Of a DNA stretch of 64,000 bases, positions 15,963 to 24,158 are shown piece by piece; within the stretch, counting starts at the first letter, position 1; the number at the start of each line of letters is the position of its first letter. The notes below the pieces were generated by a model. It searched no databases and was not told the origin of the DNA. It worked only from the letters and a program-made list of their open reading frames with translations. The stretch is from Fusibacter ferrireducens (GTDB taxonomy: Bacteria; Bacillota; Clostridia; Peptostreptococcales; Acidaminobacteraceae). A program made the translations under genes and the position numbers. Location of the stretch: assembly GCF_015352425.1 (NCBI RefSeq), contig NZ_JADKNH010000005.1:1-64000 (forward strand), in the 5' to 3' direction.

Positions 15963-17480
15963 ATGACGGATAGAGAAAAAATTATAAAACTTCATGAACT
16001 GGTCGGAAAAATATATGAGAAACAGCAGAAACAAGCGGATGTTACTGAGATAAAATCGCTGGTGGATACCTACAATGAATTATATGAAACTCTCATTGAA
16101 AATTATCTAGACTTTAAAGAAATCAGTGATCATCTCTTTGACGGCATCTATGTGTCAGATGGCGAGGGCAAAACGATTTATGTAAATGAAGCTTATTCTA
16201 GAATAACCGGAATTGACAAGCATTTGGTACTCAACCGAACGGTAAAAGAGATATCACAGGAAGGTAAAATTTATCAAGGCGCTGTTACGATGAGGGTTCT
16301 AGAAGAAAGAAAAAGGATCAGTTCCATTGGGAAAAGTCTCTTAAATAACAGAGAACATCTCGTTACAGGATCGCCTATTATGGATGAGCACGGTGAAATA
16401 AGGCTTGTGGTCATCAACAACAGAGATATCACGGAGTTAAGAGACCTTGAACAGGAAATTTGCAATCTCAAATCTCATAGAATCAAAGCAGCTGAAGAAA
16501 TTAAATTTCTGAGGAAGCAACTCTCCAATGAAATTATAGAGAGCCAAGAGGTAGATACAAAAGCGATTTTCGATGTTATTGAGACCATAGCGCCAACAGA
16601 TGTTTCTGTATTGATCACTGGAGAATCTGGAACCGGAAAAGAAGTTTTTGCCGATGCAATTTTTAATAAAAGCAACAGAAAAGATAAACCTTTTGTAAAG
16701 ATTAACTGTGCTGCAATACCAGCAGAATTGTTGGAATCAGAACTTTTTGGATATGAAAAGGGTGCATTTACAGATGCGAGTAAGAAAGGTAAAATCGGTT
16801 TATTTGAACTTGCCAATGAAGGTACGATTTTACTTGATGAAATAGGAGATATGCCAACGAAGCTACAGATAAAATTATTGCGCGTATTGCAGAACAAAGA
16901 AATTATGAGACTTGGGAGCACTGAAACGATAAATTTGGATATCCGTTTAATTGCCTCTACCAATAAGGATCTTCATAAGGAAATGTTAGCAGGCAGATTT
17001 AGAAAGGACTTATACTATCGCATCAATGTCGTTCCAATCCACTTAAAATCTCTCAGAGAGCGTAAATGCGATATTATTGTTTTTGCAAATTATTTTTTAG
17101 AGAGATACAATAAAAAATATGGAAAAAATTTGACCTTTGAGAAGGGCTCGTTGAAAATATTAGAGGCCTATGATTGGCCGGGCAATATCCGTGAAATGGA
17201 AAATGTAATTGAGCGTATTGTTGTTGTCAACAGAGAGCCCGTTATTAAAGTCAAGATGTTGCAAAATTTACTCCATCTATCTGATTCTGATAAAGATGAG
17301 GGTCAAAATACTTCAGGATTAAAAGATGAAGTTGAACGATTTGAAACTCAAATTATTGAAAAGGCATTAAAGCAGCATGGCTCGATTAATAAAGCTGCAA
17401 AAGCTTTGAAAATTAGCCAGCCAGCGCTTTCAAAAAAATGTAAGCGCATAGGCGTTAATTATAAAGATTATCTGTTATAA
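15963..17480 (+). CDS. sigma-54-dependent transcriptional activator (PAS, AAA+, Fis HTH)
   Basis: 505 residues: N-terminal helical segment (1-50), a PAS sensor domain (about 52-160), a coiled linker, the AAA+ sigma-54 interaction domain (about 185-430) with Walker A GESGTGKE (220-227), the loop GAFTDA (267-272; GAFTGA is the consensus), Walker B ILLDEIGD, and a C-terminal Fis-type HTH (about 455-500). It drives sigma-54 RNA polymerase from distant sites. A matching -24/-12 promoter lies downstream, before the BKACE operon, its most likely target. The PAS ligand is unknown. Confidence 0.92.
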   Translation: MTDREKIIKLHELVGKIYEKQQKQADVTEIKSLVDTYNELYETLIENYLDFKEISDHLFDGIYVSDGEGKTIYVNEAYSRITGIDKHLVLNRTVKEISQEGKIYQGAVTMRVLEERKRISSIGKSLLNNREHLVTGSPIMDEHGEIRLVVINNRDITELRDLEQEICNLKSHRIKAAEEIKFLRKQLSNEIIESQEVDTKAIFDVIETIAPTDVSVLITGESGTGKEVFADAIFNKSNRKDKPFVKINCAAIPAELLESELFGYEKGAFTDASKKGKIGLFELANEGTILLDEIGDMPTKLQIKLLRVLQNKEIMRLGSTETINLDIRLIASTNKDLHKEMLAGRFRKDLYYRINVVPIHLKSLRERKCDIIVFANYFLERYNKKYGKNLTFEKGSLKILEAYDWPGNIREMENVIERIVVVNREPVIKVKMLQNLLHLSDSDKDEGQNTSGLKDEVERFETQIIEKALKQHGSINKAAKALKISQPALSKKCKRIGVNYKDYLL

Positions 17481-17482
17481 CA

Positions 17483-17530
17483 TTAAGAATAAGCGCATTA
17501 TAACTATAGTTATAATGCGCTTATTCTTAA
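17483..17530. repeat. 48-bp perfect palindrome
   Basis: TTAAGAATAAGCGCATTATAACTA (17483-17506) is followed without a loop by its exact reverse complement. It can form a strong hairpin that may end the activator transcript, but no T tract follows. Its centre contains ATAGTTATAA, repeated exactly at 17582-17591 in the promoter region. It may therefore be an activator binding site as well as, or instead of, a terminator. Confidence 0.9.
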
Positions 17531-17581
17531 CTTTGTCACTTAAATACGGCTTTATAAAGCATAAATTATTTGTATCCATAC

Positions 17582-17616
17582 ATAGTTATAACTTTTGTTA
17601 TATAAAATGCGTTATG
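17582..17616 (+). promoter_or_regulatory. candidate upstream activator site for the sigma-54 promoter
   Basis: Begins with ATAGTTATAA, identical to the centre of the nearby 48-bp palindrome, then GTTATATAA and AATGCG, also resembling the palindrome arm. It lies about 75-110 bp upstream of the -24 box, a usual distance for enhancer sites of sigma-54 activators. Assignment is inference from shared sequence and spacing. Confidence 0.45.
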
Positions 17617-17688
17617 CCATAGAGCAACAAAACGGATAAATCATTCAGTATTGTTGGAATTTAAGCGTTTCTAATCAAATTTGCCAAC

Positions 17689-17704
17689 TGGCATGCCTTT
17701 TGCA
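17689..17704 (+). promoter_or_regulatory. sigma-54 (-24/-12) promoter
   Basis: TGGCAT-N5-TTGCA matches the RpoN consensus TGGCAC-N5-TTGCA with one mismatch and the correct GG-GC spacing. It is about 70 bp upstream of the BKACE start, directly after a gene for a sigma-54 activator. Confidence 0.87.
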
Positions 17705-17773
17705 ATATATACTTGTGCAATCTACAAAAGTAATTTGTAGTAAAAGAAGTAGAGCGTAGTGAAAGGAGTTTTT

Positions 17774-18598
17774 ATGAAGAAGAGAATTATAACTGTGGCA
17801 CCAACAGGTGCTTGGCCGACAAAGGAAAACAATCCCAATGTGCCAATGACGCCAGAGGAAATTGCGAATGATGTGTATGAGTGTTATCAGGCTGGGGCAG
17901 CAGTGGCACATCTTCACATGCGTGATGAAAATGGCAAAGGTACAATGCGCAAGGAGCTCTTTGCTGAGACGGTTAAATTGATCAGAGAAAAGTGCGATAT
18001 CGTCATTAACTTGACAACGTCAGGAGATTTAGAGGCGACTGATGAGACGAGACAAGCACATCTTAAAATGATTAAACCGGAAATTGCATCTTATGACTGT
18101 GGTTCTATGAATTGGATGCATAATTCATTATTTATTAATCACCCTAAGTTTTTAGAGACATTGGCTGTTACAATGAAAGCAAATAATGTGAAACCAGAAA
18201 TTGAGATTTTTGATGCGGGTATGCTTTATAATGCGCTGTATTATAACAAAAAGGGATTCCTTGAAAACAATATGCACTTTCAATTTGTATTAGGAGCTGC
18301 TGGTGGCTCTGCTGCAACTGTTGAAAATTTAGTTTATTTGAAAGGGTTGTTGCCAGAAAAATCAACATGGTCTGCACTTGGCATCGGAAAAGGTCATATT
18401 CCAATTTTACTGGCAGCAATTGCCTTAGGTGGTCATGTTAGAGTTGGTATGGAAGATAACGTGATGTATTCTGAAAATGAGTTGGCAAAGTCAAACGCTC
18501 AATTCGTTACGCGTGCGGCAAACTTAATAAAGGAATCAGGATACGAAGTGGCAACACCGGATGAAGCAAGAGAGATCCTTGGATTAAAAAGGAGTTAA
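17774..18598 (+). CDS. beta-keto acid cleavage enzyme (BKACE family, Kce-like)
   Basis: A 274-residue TIM-barrel metalloenzyme. BKACE enzymes condense a beta-keto acid with acetyl-CoA and cleave it to acetoacetate plus a new acyl-CoA (Kce acts on 3-keto-5-aminohexanoate). Zinc ligands are visible as His46 and His48 in HLHMRD and Glu227 in VRVGMEDN. GTG 17759 is an alternative, but ATG 17774 has AAAGGAG upstream. It is the first gene of the sigma-54 operon. The neighbour is a 3-hydroxyacyl-CoA-dehydrogenase-type enzyme, not the lysine-fermentation set, so the substrate is open. Confidence 0.88.
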   Translation: MKKRIITVAPTGAWPTKENNPNVPMTPEEIANDVYECYQAGAAVAHLHMRDENGKGTMRKELFAETVKLIREKCDIVINLTTSGDLEATDETRQAHLKMIKPEIASYDCGSMNWMHNSLFINHPKFLETLAVTMKANNVKPEIEIFDAGMLYNALYYNKKGFLENNMHFQFVLGAAGGSAATVENLVYLKGLLPEKSTWSALGIGKGHIPILLAAIALGGHVRVGMEDNVMYSENELAKSNAQFVTRAANLIKESGYEVATPDEAREILGLKRS

Positions 18599-18600
18599 TT

Positions 18601-19545
18601 ATGATCAAAAATGTTGCAGTAATAGGTGGTGGCACTATGGGGCATGGCATTGCAGAAACTTTTGCAATGCACGGTTTCCAAGTCAATGTTTATGAACTCA
18701 ATTCAGAAATCCGTGATCATCTCTTAGAGGCTGTTGAAACAGAACTCAATTTTATGGCAGAGCATGATGTTGTTAAAAAATCAGAGATCCGTTCAATACT
18801 TGAAAGAATTTCAGTATTCGATGACTTACAGCGTACTGTTGCAGACGCAGATTATGTTATTGAAGCTGTTCCTGAGGTGATTGAACTCAAACAAAAGTTA
18901 TTTAAGGAAATGGATGGCTATTGTAAACCAGAGGCCATTTTTGCATCCAACACTTCAAGTTTGGCACTAGAAGATATGATGAGAGATGTAAGCGAAGAAA
19001 GAAAAAAGAGAATGATGGTCTGTCACTGGTATAACCCAGCACATTTAATGCCGATAGCAGAGCTTTCTTTCTTTGGCAATATGCCTCTTGAAATTTATAA
19101 ACAGGTAGAATTACTTTATACGCATTCAGGGAAACAGGTTGTAAAAGTGTTAAAAGATGTACCAGGACTTGTTGCAAACAGAATTCAACAAGCCATTGCA
19201 AGAGAAGTATTTTCTCTTATGGAGATGGGGGTAGCTGAGCCAGAAGATATAGATAAGGCCTTAAAATTTGGTCCTGCGTTTAGATATGCAACAGCAGGGC
19301 AATTGGAGATTGCAGATATGGGGGGACTAGATATCTGGTGCACCGTTGGAGATAATCTTTTAAAAGTAATGGATAATAGTTTGTGTGCCAATTCGATATT
19401 GAGGGAAAAAGTGAATTCAGGAGACCTTGGGATCAAAACAGGGAAAGGTTTTTTTGAATATCCTCAAGATCAAATGGACCAAAAGAAAGAGGCCTTTAAT
19501 AAGCGCCTAATTACGCAGTTAAAAATTATTTCAAATTATATTTAA
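18601..19545 (+). CDS. 3-hydroxyacyl-CoA dehydrogenase family protein (beta-hydroxy acid dehydrogenase)
   Basis: 314 residues: an N-terminal Rossmann domain with the NAD motif GGGTMGHG (9-16) and ASNTSSL, then the catalytic His in CHWYNPAHLMP followed by IAEL, and a C-terminal helical domain. The family covers 3-hydroxyacyl-CoA dehydrogenases and free-acid relatives such as L-carnitine dehydrogenase. It starts two bases after the BKACE stop. A sensible inference is oxidation of a beta-hydroxy acid to the beta-keto acid that BKACE consumes. Confidence 0.85.
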   Translation: MIKNVAVIGGGTMGHGIAETFAMHGFQVNVYELNSEIRDHLLEAVETELNFMAEHDVVKKSEIRSILERISVFDDLQRTVADADYVIEAVPEVIELKQKLFKEMDGYCKPEAIFASNTSSLALEDMMRDVSEERKKRMMVCHWYNPAHLMPIAELSFFGNMPLEIYKQVELLYTHSGKQVVKVLKDVPGLVANRIQQAIAREVFSLMEMGVAEPEDIDKALKFGPAFRYATAGQLEIADMGGLDIWCTVGDNLLKVMDNSLCANSILREKVNSGDLGIKTGKGFFEYPQDQMDQKKEAFNKRLITQLKIISNYI

Positions 19546-19560
19546 TTTAAGGGGGAGAAT

Positions 19561-20946
19561 ATGTTTACGAATACAAATGCAAAGAAAAGTAATGGTTCGC
19601 TGTTATGGCGCTTTAGCCAAAAGTTTGAATTTGCTGCAGAAAATATTATTCCAGATCCACTTGTTTTCTGCCTAATTTTAACGTTAATATTATTTGTATC
19701 TGGCGTTTTATTTACAGATTTTGGGCCAACCGATATGGTTAACTCATGGTTTAAGGGGATATGGTCCCAAATTGGTTTTGCATTTCAGATGTCATTTATG
19801 GTTGTAACTTGTTCTGTTACAGCAAGATCGAAACAAGTTAAAGGTATGCTTTCTAAATTTGCTGGTCTCGCCAAAACACCAGTAACAGCTATTATATTAC
19901 TCATGATTTTCGGATATGTGGCAAGTTTTATGAACTGGGCATTTGGTACGATAGCGACACCAGTACTCGCTATGCTTTTGAGTAAAAAAATTAAAGGACT
20001 CCACTTTCCGATGCTTATTGCAGCGGGCTATTCAACTATGATTTTGGGGCAATGTCTTGGTCCCAGTGCATCCGTGTACGCATTAATTGCTGGACAAGAC
20101 CACTTTTTGGTGGATAAGATCGGCGTTATAACACAGGATGTATCTGTATACAACCCGCTCAATACGATATTGTTCTTTATATTGGCCATTGGAACGATCA
20201 TATTGACAATTATGGCAATGCCTCCAAAGGATCAAATCGTTGAATTTAAAGGATTTGACGATGAGGACGAATCTGAAGAAGAAGTCTCAAAAACAACGGG
20301 AAAACTATCTTTTGCAGATCGAATGAATGGCAGTAGATTGATTATGTATCTCATCGGTTTAGGTGGATTAGTGGTTATTGGAACAACTATATTTGAAAAA
20401 GGATTTTTAGGTTCTTTAAGCCTAAACTTTGTAATTTTTATCTTTTTAATAGCAAATTTCTTTTTATATGGATCGCCAGCAAAGTTTGTAGGCGCTTACA
20501 AAAATAACATGAGTCTTGCGACAGATGTCATGATACAGTTTCCGTTTTATGGCGGTATATCTGGGATGATGATAGATTCTGGACTTGGTCAAGTTATAGT
20601 GGGTGGATTTACAGCTATTGCAACAGCTGAAACACTTCCGTTTTTTGCATATATTTCAGCATCCATTGTCAACTTATTCATTCCATCACAAGGGGGACAA
20701 ATTATTGTTCAGGGACCAATATTAATTGATGCGGCATTATCTTTAAAGGCGAATGTCCCACATGTACTCAATGCCTTTGTGTACGGTGATGAAGCGACAA
20801 ATTTACTTCAACCCCTTTATGTTATACCAGCACTTGCAATTGTCAGAATGAAATTAAAAGATGTTTGGGGATATATGGCCTTTATCTGGTTATTCTGGCT
20901 CATTGTGACCTCGATAGGATTGCTCGTGCTACCAAATTTCTTCTAA
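19561..20946 (+). CDS. short-chain fatty acid transporter, AtoE family
   Basis: 461 residues with about 11-12 membrane segments. The N-terminus (FAAENIIPDPLVFCLILT), GYVASFMNWAFGTIATPVLA and NLFIPSQGGQIIVQGP are characteristic of the AtoE short-chain fatty acid permeases. GGGGGAG precedes the ATG. It is the last gene of the operon with BKACE and the dehydrogenase, and probably imports the beta-hydroxy or keto acid substrate or exchanges it with acetoacetate or butyrate. Confidence 0.88.
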   Translation: MFTNTNAKKSNGSLLWRFSQKFEFAAENIIPDPLVFCLILTLILFVSGVLFTDFGPTDMVNSWFKGIWSQIGFAFQMSFMVVTCSVTARSKQVKGMLSKFAGLAKTPVTAIILLMIFGYVASFMNWAFGTIATPVLAMLLSKKIKGLHFPMLIAAGYSTMILGQCLGPSASVYALIAGQDHFLVDKIGVITQDVSVYNPLNTILFFILAIGTIILTIMAMPPKDQIVEFKGFDDEDESEEEVSKTTGKLSFADRMNGSRLIMYLIGLGGLVVIGTTIFEKGFLGSLSLNFVIFIFLIANFFLYGSPAKFVGAYKNNMSLATDVMIQFPFYGGISGMMIDSGLGQVIVGGFTAIATAETLPFFAYISASIVNLFIPSQGGQIIVQGPILIDAALSLKANVPHVLNAFVYGDEATNLLQPLYVIPALAIVRMKLKDVWGYMAFIWLFWLIVTSIGLLVLPNFF

Positions 20947-20960
20947 TAATTTAAAAGTAG

Positions 20961-20990
20961 CAGTTGAATTCAAATCAGTTGAATTCAAAT
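20961..20990. repeat. 15-bp perfect tandem duplication
   Basis: CAGTTGAATTCAAAT occurs twice in immediate succession, 14 bp after the AtoE stop codon. Confidence 0.92.
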
Positions 20991-21041
20991 CATATAAAAT
21001 GACATCACATAACTAAAAGTTATTTATGCACAAAAAATATG

Positions 21042-21074
21042 TAAAGCCAGCGCTTTTGCGTTGGCTTTATTTTA
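21042..21074. terminator. bidirectional terminator between atoE-like gene and abrB
   Basis: Stem TAAAGCCAGCGC/GCGTTGGCTTTA with a short TTTT loop followed by TTTTA on the plus strand; the minus strand also has a T-rich tail. It separates two convergent genes. Confidence 0.85.
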
Positions 21075-21120
21075 CAGCAAATAAACTACAAACATTGTGC
21101 CATATAAAATTAGAACAAAA

Positions 21121-21363
21121 CTATAATACTCTAATTTCATCTACACAAGCAGGGCAAATATTTTTGCCTTTGATGTTTTTAACACCTTTTGCTTGACCAC
21201 AAAAAATACAAGCTGGCTCATATTTTTTTAAGATGATTGTTTCACCTTCAGTGAAAATTTCTAGAGCATCTTTCTCGCCGATGCTGAGTGTACGTCTTAA
21301 TTCAATTGGAATAACCACTCTGCCAAGCTCATCGACCTTTCTTACAATACCTGTTGATTTCAT
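21121..21363 (-). CDS. abrB: AbrB/SpoVT-type transition-state regulator
   Basis: An 80-residue protein. The N-terminal swapped-hairpin DNA-binding domain is intact (MKSTGIVRKVDELGRVVIPI, ELRRTLSI), and the C-terminal tail has two CxxC pairs (CIFC, CPAC), a putative zinc knot common in clostridial AbrB proteins. GGAGG precedes the start. It sits between the rsmI and metG blocks as in Bacillus, though here it is inverted and separated by inserted genes. Confidence 0.92.
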   Translation of the reverse strand: MKSTGIVRKVDELGRVVIPIELRRTLSIGEKDALEIFTEGETIILKKYEPACIFCGQAKGVKNIKGKNICPACVDEIRVL

Positions 21364-21520
21364 TGTAAACCTCCTGAGACAATTTTAAACATTTCCATGA
21401 TATAATAATAGCTTATAATTTTCCATAAGTCAACAAATGTAGTAAAAAACGAGAATGTTTTTTAAAAATTGATAACTGCGCTTTAAAAATTATATTGCGC
21501 GAAGGCATTGAAATTCAAGT

Positions 21521-21967
21521 CTATAAATCATTCAATTCTTTTTCTGTTTCCTTGATCGTCTCTTTTAAATCTTCCAGTTTTTCCCCAAAAAATTTATCAT
21601 AAATGGCCTTTCCAATGGCAACCGTATGCATAAAAGAAGCAATGCCATCCATGAAAGACTGATTTTCCTTAAGTGTTTCCGTTATGGACTCAGAGGTTTC
21701 AGCAACATTGTCAACCGTTCCTCTAAAAGCGCTTACATCATGTGCAAATTCTCCAGAGATGACTTCGATATTCTTTGTCAAATCAGGAATAACGTCAAGC
21801 GTTGCATCAATTTTTGTGCGATTATCCTCCACCACATGATTAACCGTTTTAATAATTTTAAAGGCCTTGGTTAAAATTAGAATGAGATATGTAAAGATCA
21901 CTACTAATAGTCCCCAAAGTACAAATAAAAGTATATCTTTTAAAGAAATGACAATTTCACTATTCAT
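21521..21967 (-). CDS. membrane-anchored coiled-coil protein (DUF948-like)
   Basis: 148 residues: one N-terminal membrane helix (about 8-33), then a long amphipathic helical region with repeated V/I-D-N and E-T-x-E patterns, ending in the acidic-basic helix EDLKETIKETEKELNDL. The organisation is like the DUF948 proteins, which are general stress or envelope proteins of unknown role. It is read from its own AGGAGGT signal and is not clearly co-transcribed with abrB. Confidence 0.65.
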   Translation of the reverse strand: MNSEIVISLKDILLFVLWGLLVVIFTYLILILTKAFKIIKTVNHVVEDNRTKIDATLDVIPDLTKNIEVISGEFAHDVSAFRGTVDNVAETSESITETLKENQSFMDGIASFMHTVAIGKAIYDKFFGEKLEDLKETIKETEKELNDL

Positions 21968-22076
21968 GAATTAACCTCCTAGTTATGAGTTGAATAAATT
22001 TGAATTCAGTCGTTAGATGTTTGGATTCTAAAAATATTATACCTTAAATTTATGAAAAAAACAGAAAATAAAATAA

Positions 22077-22124
22077 GAGCAGATCGAGAACTTTAATAAG
22101 CATAAAAGTTTTCGATGGGCTCTC
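22077..22124 (-). terminator. terminator of the 128-residue protein gene
   Basis: Stem GAGC..CGAGAACTTT / AAAGTTTTCGAT..GCTC, followed on the minus strand by a T-rich stretch. It separates the two small minus-strand genes. Confidence 0.6.
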
Positions 22125-22158
22125 TAATTTGTAATTGGAATATTTTTAATAAATCAAA

Positions 22159-22545
22159 TTATAATTTCACGGCATATTCTTTATTGTTAATTCGGATGCG
22201 ATGCGCATCAATATAAAGTGACGAGTTATTGATATTCACAGCAAAGTTTGGAACAGAAACGAATAGGTCTTCTGAGGATCGCGTATCCACCGCAGTAAAC
22301 TCACCAAATCCCAGCGTGTCATAAGAAATAATATTCAGATTCTTATCTGAAAGCTCAAGCTCTGTTTTGAGATCGTGATCGATAAAGTAAAAGGCCTTTA
22401 CATCTTCAAAAACAATCAGAGCATTATCGTCATAGTCATGTCGTATTATATCTATTGAAATTTTATCAAAATCCATATCAAAGTTAATGGCATCAATTTT
22501 ACCTTTAGCGTAGTTATCTAAAATGGGGTTAAAACTGTTAGTCAT
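22159..22545 (-). CDS. conserved hypothetical protein, beta-rich, 128 residues
   Basis: No family recognised. The protein is soluble, acidic and predicted beta-rich, with alternating hydrophobic residues (KISIDIIRHDYDDNALIVFE, then VKAFYFIDHD). It could be a small single-domain immunity- or binding-type fold. The upstream spacer 22546-22847 holds no gene. Confidence 0.55.
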   Translation of the reverse strand: MTNSFNPILDNYAKGKIDAINFDMDFDKISIDIIRHDYDDNALIVFEDVKAFYFIDHDLKTELELSDKNLNIISYDTLGFGEFTAVDTRSSEDLFVSVPNFAVNINNSSLYIDAHRIRINNKEYAVKL

Positions 22546-22776
22546 AAGACACCTCTTTCCTTAATTCAAAACAAGTTTCAAAAGCTTGTTGAGCTATAGG
22601 GACTTGTTCTATTAATGTCGCTTAAAATTGTATAACTTTTAAAACACATATATTAATATCATATATTTGAACCGGATGCAACGTTTTTTTGAAAAGTTAA
22701 AATTTCTTATTAAATGAAACTTATCTAAATATGGATTGCAAATAATAGAGTATAAAAAAGAGAACTTGCATTAATG

Positions 22777-22818
22777 ATATAGCAAATTCCCTAAAAAATA
22801 TAGCAAATTCCTTAAAAT
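22777..22818. repeat. 21-bp tandem duplication downstream of hemL
   Basis: ATATAGCAAATTCC(C/T)TAAAA(A/T) occurs twice in succession (22777-22797 and 22798-22818) with two mismatches, in the A/T-rich spacer just beyond the hemL stop. Confidence 0.9.
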
Positions 22819-22847
22819 TCAATGATTATTTAATCTTTATAAAGAAA

Positions 22848-24149
22848 TCATCTTGTATACATGGATAATAGTACGGTCTTGGTTTTTGAAATTAAATAAT
22901 CAATATCTTGCATGGTGTGCGCTTCTGAGAGGAACCATCCTTCAAATTGAGCAGGTGGCAGTAAAATGCCTTCAGACAACATTATTCTGAAAAATTCGCC
23001 ATACTTTTCAGTATCACAATCTTTGACGTCGTCATAGCTGCTAAAGGCGCCCGCTTTGAAAAAGAGACATGTCATCCCCTTAAATCGGACAAATGAGAGT
23101 GGCAGATTGTTGCTTTCAATAAATGCACTCAATTCATTCTCAAGGTGGATTGCTTTATCTTCCATGTGCATATAAACTTCTGGATGTGCCTTAAGATAGT
23201 TAAGCGTTTGAATGCCCATATGCATGGCAAGTGGATTGCCAGAAAGCGTCCCCGCTTGATAAACAGGACCTAGTGGTGAGACGATAGACATGAATTCTTT
23301 CTTGCCACCGTACGCGCCCACAGGAAGCCCACCACCGATTATTTTACCAAAGCAGACGAGATCAGGATGAACGTCATAAACCGCTTCAGCGCCCCCAAAA
23401 TCGAGCCTAAAACCGGTGATGACTTCATCGAAGATTAAAAGTGAGCCATACTCATCGCAAAGAGCTCTCAATGCATCCAGAAAAGCTTTGGTTCCTGGAA
23501 TAACACCCATATTGCCTGCAACGGGTTCAACAATGACACATGCAATTTCATCTTTGTTTTCTTCGAAGATCTGACGTGCCATTTCGATGTCGTTGTAACG
23601 TCCAGTTAAGGTATCTCTCACAGTGGCTTCGGGTACGCCAGGGCTCGTAGGGACGCCATAGGTGAGTGTGCCACTACCCGACTTTACTAAAAGTGCATCA
23701 GAATGACCATGGTAACAGCCTTCAAATTTGAGAATTTTGTTGCGATTCGTATAGCCTCTAGCGACGCGAATGGCACTCATGGTCGCTTCGGTACCTGAAT
23801 TGACCATGCGTACCATATCCACGGCATGGTATGCACTGACAATGAGTTCCGCCATTGTGACCTCTTGATGTGTGGGCACGCCAAAACTGGTGCCTCTTGA
23901 AAAGACTTCTTCTATATTTTCAAGTAGTGCTGGATGACTGTGGCCTAGAATCAATGGTCCCCAAGAGCAGATCATATCTAGATAGCTGTTGCCATCTGCA
24001 TCGTATATTTTAGAGCCCAGTCCTTTTTCAATAAAGATGGGGTCGCATCCAACGGATTTAAAAGCCCTCACAGGGCTGTTAACGCCACCGGGAATAACGG
24101 CCTGAGCACGCTCAAAGAGTGCTCTAGAATTTGTATTTTGATTTGACAT
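22848..24149 (-). CDS. hemL: glutamate-1-semialdehyde 2,1-aminomutase
   Basis: A 433-residue PLP enzyme that converts glutamate-1-semialdehyde to 5-aminolevulinate, the second step of the C5 route. Signatures: NSPVRAFKSVG, MVNSGTEATMSAIR, FEGCYHGHSD, FDEVITGFR and the cofactor lysine in CFGKIIGGGLPVGAYGG. The gene lies nine bases downstream of hemB and is the last gene of the tetrapyrrole cluster. Glutamyl-tRNA reductase, which feeds it, is encoded earlier in the same cluster. Confidence 0.95.
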   Translation of the reverse strand: MSNQNTNSRALFERAQAVIPGGVNSPVRAFKSVGCDPIFIEKGLGSKIYDADGNSYLDMICSWGPLILGHSHPALLENIEEVFSRGTSFGVPTHQEVTMAELIVSAYHAVDMVRMVNSGTEATMSAIRVARGYTNRNKILKFEGCYHGHSDALLVKSGSGTLTYGVPTSPGVPEATVRDTLTGRYNDIEMARQIFEENKDEIACVIVEPVAGNMGVIPGTKAFLDALRALCDEYGSLLIFDEVITGFRLDFGGAEAVYDVHPDLVCFGKIIGGGLPVGAYGGKKEFMSIVSPLGPVYQAGTLSGNPLAMHMGIQTLNYLKAHPEVYMHMEDKAIHLENELSAFIESNNLPLSFVRFKGMTCLFFKAGAFSSYDDVKDCDTEKYGEFFRIMLSEGILLPPAQFEGWFLSEAHTMQDIDYLISKTKTVLLSMYTR

Positions 24150-24158
24150 AAAGACCTC

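Noticed and set aside
16475-16963. 162-codon open frame on the minus strand inside the sigma-54 activator gene
   Set aside because: It lies antisense to a strongly conserved AAA+ domain, has no Shine-Dalgarno, and its Ser/Ile-rich composition is typical of a shadow frame.
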